A program made the translations under genes and the position numbers. This document shows, in pieces, positions 46,101-58,100 of a stretch of DNA of 64,000 bases. The first letter of the stretch is position 1; each line of letters begins with the position of its first letter. Source of the DNA: Ciona intestinalis (taxonomy: Eukaryota; Chordata; Ascidiacea; Phlebobranchia; Cionidae); NCBI RefSeq assembly GCF_000224145.3, contig NW_004190447.1:1-64000 (forward strand), written 5' to 3'. The notes under the pieces were generated by a model. It was not told the origin of the DNA and did not search any database. It saw only the letters and a list, made by a program, of their open reading frames with translations.

Positions 46101-49100
46101 CGCAAACTTTTGTTTCTATTAGAAGTTTAACCTGATAATATTTAAACATAAATGGCTTGTTTGTCTGCTAGGTGTAGCGACCACGCCTATTTTTTCCAAT
46201 GAAATGAAAATATGTTTTTAACTGTAAGCGTGTTTCAACAACTGTTGTTTTGTCGTTATATCCTGTCTTCTTGTTTAAAATATTATGAAACTTTGCTACT
46301 GTAACCGAAGAGACAGATAAAGTTATTATTATTAAAAGTTGCCATATGTTTATAGACATATACCAGTATACCATGATATGTTACATTACCTGTTTTGGTG
46401 GTTCATCATTGAGAAAGTTTGGTGGGTTCATTGGATCAAACGGCTGAATATGATAGATAAGAAATTTTAAATATTGAATATTTCATAAAATTAAAGTTTT
46501 GGGATTAATTCTTCATAACATGAGAGTAAAGTTGTTTGGCTATGCTACCGTAACTGTTTTAACACAGTGTATTAATATACCATATACATCATCGGCTTAT
46601 GTTGATCTAGAAAATATACGAATAAATAAATGTAACTTGATTCATCCCTACGTGGTCTGAAATTGCCAGTTAGTATAACCCGGGTGTTCTGTTTCATACA
46701 CCTCGTGCCAGCTTAAGAGTTACCACGAATAACACTTCATGGGTGATTGTTTTTGAAACTTTTGATGTGTTTTTGGTATGGCTGACAATTTGGACAACCC
46801 ATTAGTGACTATTGAATTGGTGCAATTAGTGTTAAAAGTCTTGCCCACAGACACACGCCTATAATGTTTAGAATAATAAAACAAACAGATTACCTTGGGT
46901 GGTTGTTTAGGTTTAATAACAATGGTTTCTTGTTCTTTTGTATTGAACTGCTGTGAAAATAAGAGTTGTTGTTATGGTTACAGAGTGCTGAGTATAAATA
47001 TTTTATCACTTACTTTTCCAGGTTTTTTCTTTGTTTCCTTTTTAACAACTACAGGTTTTGTGTTTTCAGGTAACTGTATAACAACACGTGGATAAGAGTG
47101 AATAAATATGCTAATTTTGTAACAAACATAAATTAGGTATTATTGAACAGATAACATCACTTAGTTACCCTTGAGTGACAGACTGACAGGACAAGTATAT
47201 ATGAAACTGAATTTAAAACAGTAATGATCTGGTGCTACGAAAATGTAACAAACAAAAATCAAGTCCAACCACTAGTATTGTCAGTCTTTATTCAAATAGA
47301 ATCTATAAAGGTTAGATTTGGGAAATGTATTACATGTTAAAATTAAAAACATTCATATTTTTGATCAAATACCTTTGCTCTGCCTTGCATTAATCTTTGA
47401 GGTTTTTTAACAGGATTTTCATTCTAAGAATAAAAAAATACTAAAATCAGTAATTTGATTCTGGTTTCTAACAGAGTAAAACATGTAGAACTAAACTGTT
47501 TAAAGAGAGATATTAAACTTCCTACAAATTTTTCACAGATTTTGAGTAATGGATGCTTATATTCTGTTACTTCTGCTACCAGGCATAATGTAAATAATCT
47601 TTTAACGGGTCATCTGGTATGAAAAACAGAGTGTATTTTTTAAATGTAAAATTCTTTAGAATGAAATCTTGCCGAATGGCACACAAAACGTCAGAAATAC
47701 ACAAGTTGTTACATACCAGATGAGCCGGGTAGAAAATTGTCGATGGTTATATCTTAGAAAACATGTCCTTTTTTATACCAGATTAGCCGTTTATGATTAT
47801 TGATGTTTAGATCTTAAACCATATACAACTGAAGTGGTTAAAGAGATATATTAAACTTCCTACAAACTTTCCACACATTTTGATTAACTGATGCTTAGAT
47901 AACTAACTGATCTTAGATAACATGTTGATCATTTCACTCCAACCCACCTTATCCTCAGCATAAACAACCTTGGGCTGCATCCACTCTTGCATCTCCTTCT
48001 TCTTCTGAGCAGCTCTTGCCTCTCTCTCCACTTCCTGCTGCTTAAAGAAGTCATCCAAAGGAGCCAAGGCATCCTGCGGGAAGGATTTTGTTATGACATC
48101 TATGTTTAAGGATGATTTTAAACGCCATACCTCAAGCTCCATGTTTGGAGCCGGACTCGGATCACGGAATTCCTGAAAAATAAAAATGAATCTTGAATAT
48201 CAAAAAATAAAAATTAACAAAGAATAAAATAAAATTTAAATATCGAAAACTGGTTTGATGTCATAGACAAAAAAAATATATAACTGAAAAAGTTTAAGTA
48301 GAATATAAAGTGCTTACAATTTCTTCATCACTGCTGGACATGATGAAATCTCGGTCCTGTTAACAATAAAACAACATTCAGATTGTGTGGATTCATTTGA
48401 ACTGATTTTTGAAGTTTAATTGAAGTTTAACATACTGAAGTTAAACTTACCAATTTCTTTCTCTCCTCTTCACTTATTTTCTGAAATTTAAAAAAAAAGA
48501 ATTTTAAATGAGTGAATGAATCTAACTTACTTTATCCTCGCGTGGCCGGAAAATGACATTCGTTATAACACGGATGTTCATACACCTCATGCCAGCTTGC
48601 GAGTTACGAAATATGTTACTTTGTGAGTGATTATTTTAGGGGGGATTTTTTTATTTTTTTTATGCATGACTGATAATTTGGACAACCTAATGGTGACCAA
48701 TTTTAACTCAATTATAACATAAAGGTAAAGAATGAGAGCATCGCTTACTTGCAACTATTGCAACTTACATAAACACAAAGCTTTAATGTAAAAATTAACA
48801 ACAGAAAAAACAAGACCAAATACAAAAAATTTGAACAAAAAAAGTTTCAAGTTCACACTATTTAAACGTTGAAAATTTAAAAGTAAAAGTTTGCTGTAAG
48901 TTGAACAATTTACAAAGTATAAACACTTCACTTCATTACCTGGACAGGAAACCATGTGGACGGTTGTTTTTTAATGGCAGGAACATCTTTTTCCTCAGCC
49001 TAAAATTTAAATAACTTCATTTTATTTTAAATTTCAGGTAAAAAAGTTTAAATTTTATGTAACAAAATTAAATTTTATGTAACAAAATTAAATTTTATGT

Positions 49101-52100
49101 AAAAATAGAAAAAATGATCTTTATAATTTCCGAAATAATAATTTTTCTATTGGTTAACCTTGAAGCTTTAGAAATATAATTAAAATCAGAAAGTATGTCA
49201 AGTTCTTTAATTTATATAGGGGCTAAATCGCTTGCATTATGTTAGATCTTGATAAGTAGCCAAGCACGCCTGACTACATATTAAAGTTTAGTAACTAATA
49301 ACTATTAATATTGTGGGATTTGTTAATCTTAAATACCTTCTTTGATGATCCATCAAGCAGAAAGTTTGCCGGCTTCATTGGGTCAAATGGCTGGAAATCA
49401 AACAACACATTTATTTTAGTTCAAGTTGAATTGGAAGTAGAAATGAAGGTAACTTGCTTTACCTTTGTGTTGCCAGAAAACGACAGTGGGTATAACACGG
49501 TGTTCTGTTTCATACACCTCGGGACAGCTTACGAGTTACCAAGTACGGAAGTAAAAGACTTATTTCAGTTTAAATAGTTAAACAATACAGTTGTTGTTAT
49601 GGGTACAAGGTGATAGTCGTTATGATAACACTTAACAACTGCTGTTTTCCTGCCGCCCAAGGATAAAATAAGTTACAATTACTTACTTTTCCAGAATTTT
49701 TCTTTGCCTGTTTACCAGCAGAGGCAAGAGCTTCCCTTTCCTTTGCTTCCTGAGCTTTTATCTCTTTGTAATAATCAGCAAGGGGGTCAATTTCACTCTG
49801 CGGGGGTAAAATTTATATAAACATGATGTTTCTATGTTTTAATCTTTACGCTAATTTTTGTTTCCATTAGAAATTTAACTTGATAATTTATTACACAAAA
49901 ATGGCCAGTTGTTTGTTTGCTAGGTGTAGCGACCACGCTTATTTTCTTCCAATTAAATGTAAATATGTTTTCAACTGTAAGCATGTTTTAACAACTGTGG
50001 TTTTGTCGCTATATCCTGTCTTTTGGTTTAAAATATTTCTAAATCTTTGCTACCGTAATCGAAGAAACAAATAAAGTTATCATTATTACAATCACATCAG
50101 GTCACTTACGTCCAGTTCAATGTTCAAACTAGGTTCTTCAAATTCCTAAAAGAAGATGACACGAGGTTACTTTGATGTTCATACTAAGTATTTCTACTGT
50201 CTGTCTTACATTTTAAAGTTATCTTATTAAACTACAAAACAAAGTAACATGCTTACAATTTCCTCATCGCTGGAAACCAAATCCTGTGAAAAAATAAAAT
50301 TAATCAAAATAAATAAAGGTAAATTTAGCTAAACTTTGATCATATTTCTTAAAAGAGACAGCTGACAAAAAAACAGGCCTAATATGAGCAGTATTACTGG
50401 TGCAGAAAAAAGAACTGTTGAAAAGAAATATTAGAATTTGACAAGTTGTTATCTATTAAGAAGAAGAAGTTACCTTTTTCATTTTGTCTTCTTTTACAGG
50501 TTTCTGTAAGTAAAGGAAAAAATATTAATTTGCTTTTATTTAATAAAACTAGCATTAAAAATACAATCAACATTTATCACACTTTTTTTAAAGATTAAAA
50601 AAGATCAATTTAACTTTTTTATTGAAACGGGCATAAATGTACAGTTTAAATTTTTATTATATGGTTTAGATAAAGCAGATAAAGAAACTGCTGTTGTACT
50701 TTATCACACTACTTTGTTCGTATGTCTTGTATTATCACTACTATAGGGCAAACAACACAACTGTAAAGAAATATTACCTGGTCTGGAAACTGTCGGAGTG
50801 ATAATTGTTTTTTGATGGCTGGTTCAGCCTTCTTTTCCTGGTGAAAAAGACAAAATAAATAAATGAAGTTTATTTTGTAGATTTTGTGATAATGCAGATA
50901 CTTTAAACTTTTAATGAGTCAACTCTGGCCTACATTCCAGGTCCTCAGTTTTATGAATTAAAAACTCAGTTACCTTCTGTAAAGAAGGACGGGTAAAGAA
51001 GCTTGCTGGCTTCATTGGATCGAATGGCTGAAATAAAAAAAACTCTGTTAGTTTCATTTATCCTTTTTTATGGATATAATATTGTAGTGACCGCTAAGCA
51101 TATTTAGAAATTAAGCATTTTTATCACTCACAAGTAAAAACTTGGTAACTCGAAAGCTAGTACGGGTTGTATGAAACATAACATCTGTGTTTAATAACTG
51201 TTGTTTGTATCCTTGTGGTAGTAGGGTCAGTTATGCTGTTTTATACACCTCATGCTGCTTATGATTTACCAAGTAACTTAACATGTTAGTGTTTTTCTAT
51301 ATGGCTTACAATTTGGAGAACTCATTTGAATAGTGACTGCCAGGTTGAAGCAATTATCATTAAGTTTCTTGCTCAAAATTAGACTGCATTGTTGGCAGCC
51401 ATAAAGGTCATGAGTAATGAATAAAGTAGTTTACCGTTGCCTTGAGAGGTTGCTGTTTGGAACTGGTCTTACTGATGGACTTTTCATATTCCTCAAAACC
51501 ATATTCAGAGTCAGTTGAAACCTGAACAAATGAACAAATTTACTTGTTTACCCTCGTGTGACAAGGCAAGGACAGTGGTTATAACACAGGTGTTTTGATT
51601 TATACACCTTGTGCCAGTTTACAAGTTAAAATGTATGTAACTTTGTATGTAATAAAGTTTTTGTTTTTTTATGTATGGCTGACAATTTAAACAACCTATT
51701 AGTGACCACTGGGTTGGAGCAATTGTAGTATTTTGCAGGCTTGCGCTTAAAAAATGTGGAACCTGTTTTAAAATGTGGATAGTAATTGTAAACAACAGTA
51801 CTTTATAAGGTATATATCAAACATATGGGTCAGATAAAGTAACTTACGTCGGTATTATAATTTTCCTTCTTTGGAATCTAAAAACAAGAAAAACAACTAA
51901 AATTTTCATATAATTTAAAGTTAGGTTAATATTTCACTAGCTGTTAACCAGGTTAAACTACACCAGTGTGGAAACAAATGTTAAATTACCTTCACATGAG
52001 CACCATCAATGCTGCTGTTGTCGGACATCTGTGTGGGAAAAAATACAATGAGATTATTTTGTTTTAAGGAAAATATTAAACCTTGAAAAGAAGCTACTTA

Positions 52101-55100
52101 CCATGTTTCTATCAAACTCTTGAGGTGGACCCTGTTGGAAAAAAATGACAAATATATAAATTAACAATAATAACTTTATTTGTCTCTTCGATTACGGTAA
52201 CAAAGATTTAGAAATATTTTCATCGAAAAATACAGGATATAGTGACAAAACAGATGTTTAAAACAGGCTCAAAGTTAAAAACATATTTACATTTAATTGG
52301 AAAAAAAGAAGCGTGGTCGCTAATTGGTTTAATCCTAAATAATTCAGGGGTAAATGAAATGCAAGTGATTGTAAAAATAAGTGAATAACCCACATATTAA
52401 ATATACAAAGTAGCAAACCACCCACATACAGTGTGCTTACACACCACATACTGAATATACAAAGTAGCAAACCACCAACCTCTTCCAACTCTTTCAGCTT
52501 CTCATTACGCATTTGCTCGATCTGAAGATTTGCAAAAAAAAATTGTTGTGTAAACAATTGTAAACCTAGTTTTTTATTAAATTTTCATGTTATCTTGCTT
52601 AAAATATTGTACTGTTTTAAACCAAAATTTATTACTAATTTAGTTGGCAAATTCGGAAAAAATTGTAGTGTTAACAATTATATACTAATTTTCTATTAAA
52701 ATTTACATGGTATCAACATAAACATAAACTCAAAAGCTTATCAGAATATGTTACAAAGAGCAATTATCAATAAGTGTCTTGCCCCAAGACACATACACCC
52801 ACAATGGTGGCAACGAGGAGCCTTGAACCTAAAACCTCTAGGTTAGAGGCAGGCGCACTAACTATTATGCCATTGCCAGAATGGTGACACATGTTTAACA
52901 CAAACATTTACAAGAACAACTAACACTTTTTTTGTTTAAATAAATACATAAAACCATGAATTGTACAATGTGTTACCTTAGCCATCTTGGCATACGTCTT
53001 TTCCTTCTCTTTGGCAATCTGTTTCAAACAGAAATGAAATTGACAAGTAGAATAATATTAGAAAATGCCAATAAGGCTCATTTTAGTAATTGAATGTGAA
53101 TGAAATGTAATTTACTTTATCCTTGCATGGCCAAAAAACGATAGTCGTTATAACACAGGTGTTCATACACCTCGTGTCAGCTTTCGAGTTTCCATGTATG
53201 TTACTTTGTAGATGATTTTTTGCTTGAATTTTTTTTTCTTTTTTATGTATGGCTGATAATTTGGACAACCCATTAGTGACCACAGGGTTGGAGCAATTGC
53301 TATTAGGCATCTTTGCCCAAAGACACATACCGATACGCCCAACAAAGATAGCAGCGATGGGCCTTGAACCTATTACCTCTGGGTTATAGACAGGCGCGCT
53401 AACCACTTTGCCACGGCGCCGAACAACAATTATCAATCCAGTAGCTACACTAATAACAAATGTAGTTTTCTCAAATAGGACTTACCTGCTGCAGCTTTTT
53501 CATGGCATTATCCGGCATCTGCTTCGTACTTGCCGACTACAAATGTTTTGTAGATATTAAAAACAAGATGTTATATTTATATCTTACCAACAGAATAAAT
53601 TCTCACCTTCTCCTCATTTCTCTTTCTCTCCTTCTCTTCTTTCTCTTTCAGCTCTTTCTCCTTACGTTTTTCCTCTGCCAATTCCTCAGGTGTCTGTAAA
53701 TTGACATGAATATTTAAATTATATATACCTACACAGTAGATATAATAGCAAGTATAGCTACCTTCTTAAGGAACATGGCAGGATCAAAAGAATCGGAATC
53801 AGAAGAGAACTGGTATATAAAACATCTTGTTATACGATGTCAAACAAAAAGTAAAAACAAGTGTTAAGTACAAGTTTCACAGTATTTTGTTCACTGGAAT
53901 TACAAAATTTTACCTTGCAGAGGTATTCCTCTTCTTTTTTCTAAAAACAAAAAAATTATAATTATTAATTGGATAAAACAATTATCATTGTGATTTTGAA
54001 AACCACGAATTTTAGGTCAACATATCGTTTTACCTAATAAAGAGAAAAACCAAAACTACAAAAGACAAAAATAAACCATTGGTTCTTTTTACCTTAGGTT
54101 TCTCCTCTACACTGCTCATTTCGGAAATCTAGAGAAATATCAAAAGATATTAAACACAAAGATCACATAAAACTACAACCGTAACAACATAGATGTCTCA
54201 CCATCTCTTCAATCCTGTCTTCCTCTTGCATCTGTGTTGAAGAGGAAACAGTTTTTAAAAACATTTTTAATAATATTATTCAAAATTTTTAAGAAATTTA
54301 ATTTTTTTAATAATAATATTTAAAATTTCTGAGGGAAAAGATTTTTTTATTAACTTTAGTTACAGTAACAAAGGTTTGAATATTATGAAAAAATAAATAA
54401 ATGTAAAGTATGGTTAAAATAATGAACATGAAGACAAGCTAACGGAAAAAAATGTTTATAAACCACCTTATTTAAATAAAAGGCGTGACCGCCATACCCA
54501 ACAGTGCTAAAGAAACGACACAAAAACATGGATACGATTAAAATTACCTTCTTCATTTTCTCAATCTTTTTCTTCTCTTCAGCAATTTCGATCTGTCAGG
54601 TTTTAATTAAGTTTAAATTACCTGATATATGCAGGCACAAACATTTATATTTATTAGTGTTTTAGTGATACTACATTGAAAATTGTGCTGTGGTATTTGG
54701 TTTGACCAAGTAAGCGGTTTAAAAACAAATTATTTCTGCACAATATTGAATGAGACAGAGGCAAATACAAGGGGGGGGGGGGTCACGGAGGTCTGTGCCC
54801 CCTTTAAATAATACTTTTTAAAAAATTACAGTAATAAGGCTGTCATATTATCGTAGTTCAAAACCAATCTTTCGTGTTTCCTATTATGTGCATTGTTATT
54901 TATGTTAGTCGGGGTATGTTTTAATCGAGCACGTTGCGTTTTATACGCGTCCATTTTCTAGGGAAAAACTTCGGGACCCCCCCTTTTTAATTCCTGGATA
55001 CGCCACTGAAATGAGATGATTATTATACTTGGCTTGAGTATTTAAGCAGTTTAAAACAAAACTAGCAAAAGGTCAGGAAATGTATTAATGTTTAGTAAAC

Positions 55101-58100
55101 ACTAATTGGAGTAATTCATATTATATTTCACCCACCTTTCTTGCTGCAGACTTAGCAGCATGTTTTTCAAGCAGCTGAAAAATAACAATAAAATAGTTAA
55201 TCAAAAACTTTATGGAAAAGATAAAAAAAATGCACAATCAGGAATTGAACGCAACATGAAATAGTTTGTAATGACATCTTACCTTGTTTGTCTCATCCAT
55301 GAGGTTTTTCGATTCCTCATAGTTGTACTTGGTACCAAGCTTAGCTTTTCTCTGCAAATTTATAGTTTGAATTAATACCTTAAATAAAATCGCCATTAAC
55401 AGCATTGTTTACTTACAGAAGTTTTCTCAGCGGGTTTTTCCGGAGTCTAAAGATTTAAAAAAAAGTTTTAAAACAGCTTTTTTGGTATAAAACGTATAAA
55501 ATAAAAGAACTTAAACACACCCTAAAAAATCTTGCAAATGACAGGTGAAAAATTAGTTACAATAAATACGGCGTTGTTATACCAGAAAAAAACAATTTTA
55601 AGTTATGTCTGATAACAACAGCATCTCAAAAGTTATAGTGAAGTTATTAACTAAATTAATTCCAATAAACACAATCGAATGCTAAAGGAATTTTATACAG
55701 CTATAATAATTTTGCAAACAAAATATTTATAACACAGTATTAGCAATGTATCATTAATCTTAATGTACCAAATCCTATACTATACACAAACAGATAAAAC
55801 AAAGGAAACATCTCTATAGAGTGTACAGTAATATAGGTAATAAGAAAATCATTATAGAAATTATGAAATGTATAAAAAATTAAAAATATCACTTACTGGA
55901 AAGTCCGGTTTGAAATCCAGTGAGATCTGCTTTGGTTTTCGCTTTTGAGCGAATTTTTTACGTTGGATCTGAGCTTTTTTCTGAGCCATCTGAACATGGA
56001 AATAAAATAAATGAATGAATGTAACTTACTTTATCCTCGCGTGGCCGGAAAACAACAGTTGTTATCAGACGGGTTTAACACCTCGTGCCAGCTTACGAGT
56101 TACCATGTATGTTACTTTGTAGGTGATTATTTTTTGAATTTTTTTCACTTTTTCATGTGTGGCTGATAATTTGGACAACCCATAACAAACTGTTATGCTA
56201 CTGATCTAAGTTGAGGCTTGAAATATTAAAAATGAAAGAATATTTATAACTGATAATATATCTCATTAACTTACCCTTACTTCTTGCGCACACAGATCTT
56301 GGTAATCATATGGATGAGGCATCTGGTTTGTAACATTAATTTCATCGGTAAATGACATAAAATTACTAAAACTGTTAAATTTGTTATATAAAATAAATTA
56401 AACTCATTATATGGGGTAAGATGGGATACCATTATCCCCTTAATCCCATATATCCTGATCAAGCTTTGACCAATTAACAAAGCTCTTTAGAGTTGTGGGC
56501 AATAGTCACATAATTACATAAATATTCTCTGTTTACTACCAAATAAGATGAGAAAAGTGAATAAAAACATGTCCCATTTTACACCACTCTACTTTAAATT
56601 AAATAAATTTTACACTATTTTTGTCTGACAATTTCAACATATTGTAGTTTACCATATGATGGCTAGGTCCTGGCATGCCCATTGGATTGAATCCTGGCTC
56701 CATGACCTGAAACTCAGGTCCTTGTGGGATGAGTACGTGCCCATCCTCCGGGTGCATAGCTGGTATTGCCTGTAACATGAAATATTGTAAAAGATGAATA
56801 ATTGTAACTTGCTTTATCCTCGCATAGCTGGAAAACGACAGTTGTTATTACACAGGTGTTTTTTCATACACCTCGTGCCAGGTTACGAGTTACCATGTAT
56901 GTTACTTTATTGGTGAATATTTGTGATAATTTGGACTCTTGCCCAAGGACACTTACGGCCACAGTGGTGGCAGCGATGAGCCTAGAACCCATTACCTCTT
57001 GGTTGAAGGCAGGTGCGCTAACCACTTGGCCACAGCGCTGGACAAAATAATCTGATATGATGTCAATAGATAAATGAGAAACATTCGGACACTTACTTGC
57101 ACAAATGTTGGTTCAGCAGCGGGTAAACCTAATTTACGACGTAAATTGGCATCTGGGGCCTGCAATGTTAGATGTGTGTGAAAATAATGGAAGCCAAGCT
57201 AAGTAAAAATTTTTCACTACATAGTATATGTTCATTATTTTATAGTTACTGTTGGAGTTTGGAATAAAAATGAAAAAATTAAGGCGCACATTATAGACCT
57301 ATAGATTTGTTTCTTTTACCAATGTTGGAATAAGTAAATACATGAGGTTTGGAACACATTTAATGAACCTTTAATAATAATATAATCTTTATTCGTTTCT
57401 TCGAATACAGTAGGAAAGATTTAGAAAAATTGTGAATGAAAAGACAGGATATAACGACAAAACAACAGTTGTTAAAACACGTTTATACAGTTAAAAACAT
57501 ATTTACATTTAATTGGACGAAAATAAGCATGGTCACTACACTTTGCAGACAAACAAGCCATTTATGTTTTTATTATTATTATCAAGTTAAGGTGATTTGA
57601 TATTTTTTGTTTGGTCGCTACATAATCATAATAAATGAAACAAACATACCGGAACTTCAAAGATGGCGGGTTGGTCGTATGGTGTTAAATGACCAGGTGG
57701 TGGGTAAGCCATCTCGGGGTAATCGCATTCCTATCATGTCCAAAATAAAGTTATATTGTAAGGTATAAAATAAAGTTATATTGTAAGGTATAAAATAAAG
57801 TTATATTGTAAGGTACATATCCAAAATAAAGTTATATTGTAAGGTATATTCGTGGCACAATGGTTAGAACCTGGAGGACCCTTTAATTAGTGAATGTCCG
57901 CTATGTACACAATATTCAGTATGTCCACTATGTCCACAACATTTACTATGTCTGCTACGTCCATAGTAGACATAGCGGACATAGTAAACTAAATATTGTA
58001 GACATAGCGGCCCTGCTATGTGCCAGGTAAAAAAATTTAGATTTATTTAAAAACAAGGCAAATCACATACCGGCATGCCCCTTGGTTGTAGTGGCGGGAA

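Larger units (their letters stand above)
43705..47423 (-). other. Large gene block 4: exons 36-47, with a 12-residue HPE repeat exon
   Basis: Exons: 47373-47423, 47014-47073, 46894-46950, 46390-46443, 45977-46018, 45593-45634, 45203-45250, 44827-44874, 44140-44703, 44026-44079, 43903-43950, 43705-43743. Exon 39 (PFDPMNPPNFL) is a further relative of the cassette's first exon. Exon 44 (188 residues) carries eleven consecutive 12-residue units of the form HPEDQVHALANM, followed by a Met/Gln-rich tail. Exon 45 is almost pure K/N. Exon 46 has the motif NKNKLPSM, which recurs in exon 77. Confidence 0.8.
47948..51027 (-). other. Large gene block 3: six-exon cassette present twice (exons 24-29 and 30-35)
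   Basis: Copy 1 exons: 50974-51027, 50778-50837, 50474-50503, 50257-50283, 50110-50145, 49687-49797 (54, 60, 30, 27, 36, 111 bases). Copy 2: 49337-49390, 48940-48999, 48451-48480, 48318-48356, 48131-48172, 47948-48073 (54, 60, 30, 39, 42, 126). Matching pairs in order: PFDPMKPASFF with PFDPMKPANFL; EPAIKKQLS with VPAIKKQPS; a KEDKMKK-type with an EEERKKL-type decapeptide; VSSDEEI with MSSSDEEI; EFEEPSLNIEL with EFRDPSPAPNMELE; DPLADYYKE with APLDDFFKQ. All introns are phase 0. Confidence 0.85.
51435..53018 (-). other. Large gene block 2: exons 18-23
   Basis: Exons: 52977-53018, 52480-52521, 52102-52131, 51990-52028, 51848-51877, 51435-51521. Exons 18-19 are short charged helices (IAKEKEKTYAKMAK, then IEQMRNEKLKELEE). 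Exon 19 has an unusual donor, GTTGGT, and an open frame running on into the intron, so intron retention would add codons before a stop. Exon 23 (VSTDSEYGFEEYEKSIS) is Ser/Glu-rich. Confidence 0.75.

Noticed and set aside
53090..53421. A tRNA gene suggested by A and B boxes
   Set aside because: The head cannot form a complete cloverleaf and is followed by a SINE body and tail; more than twenty dispersed copies exist.
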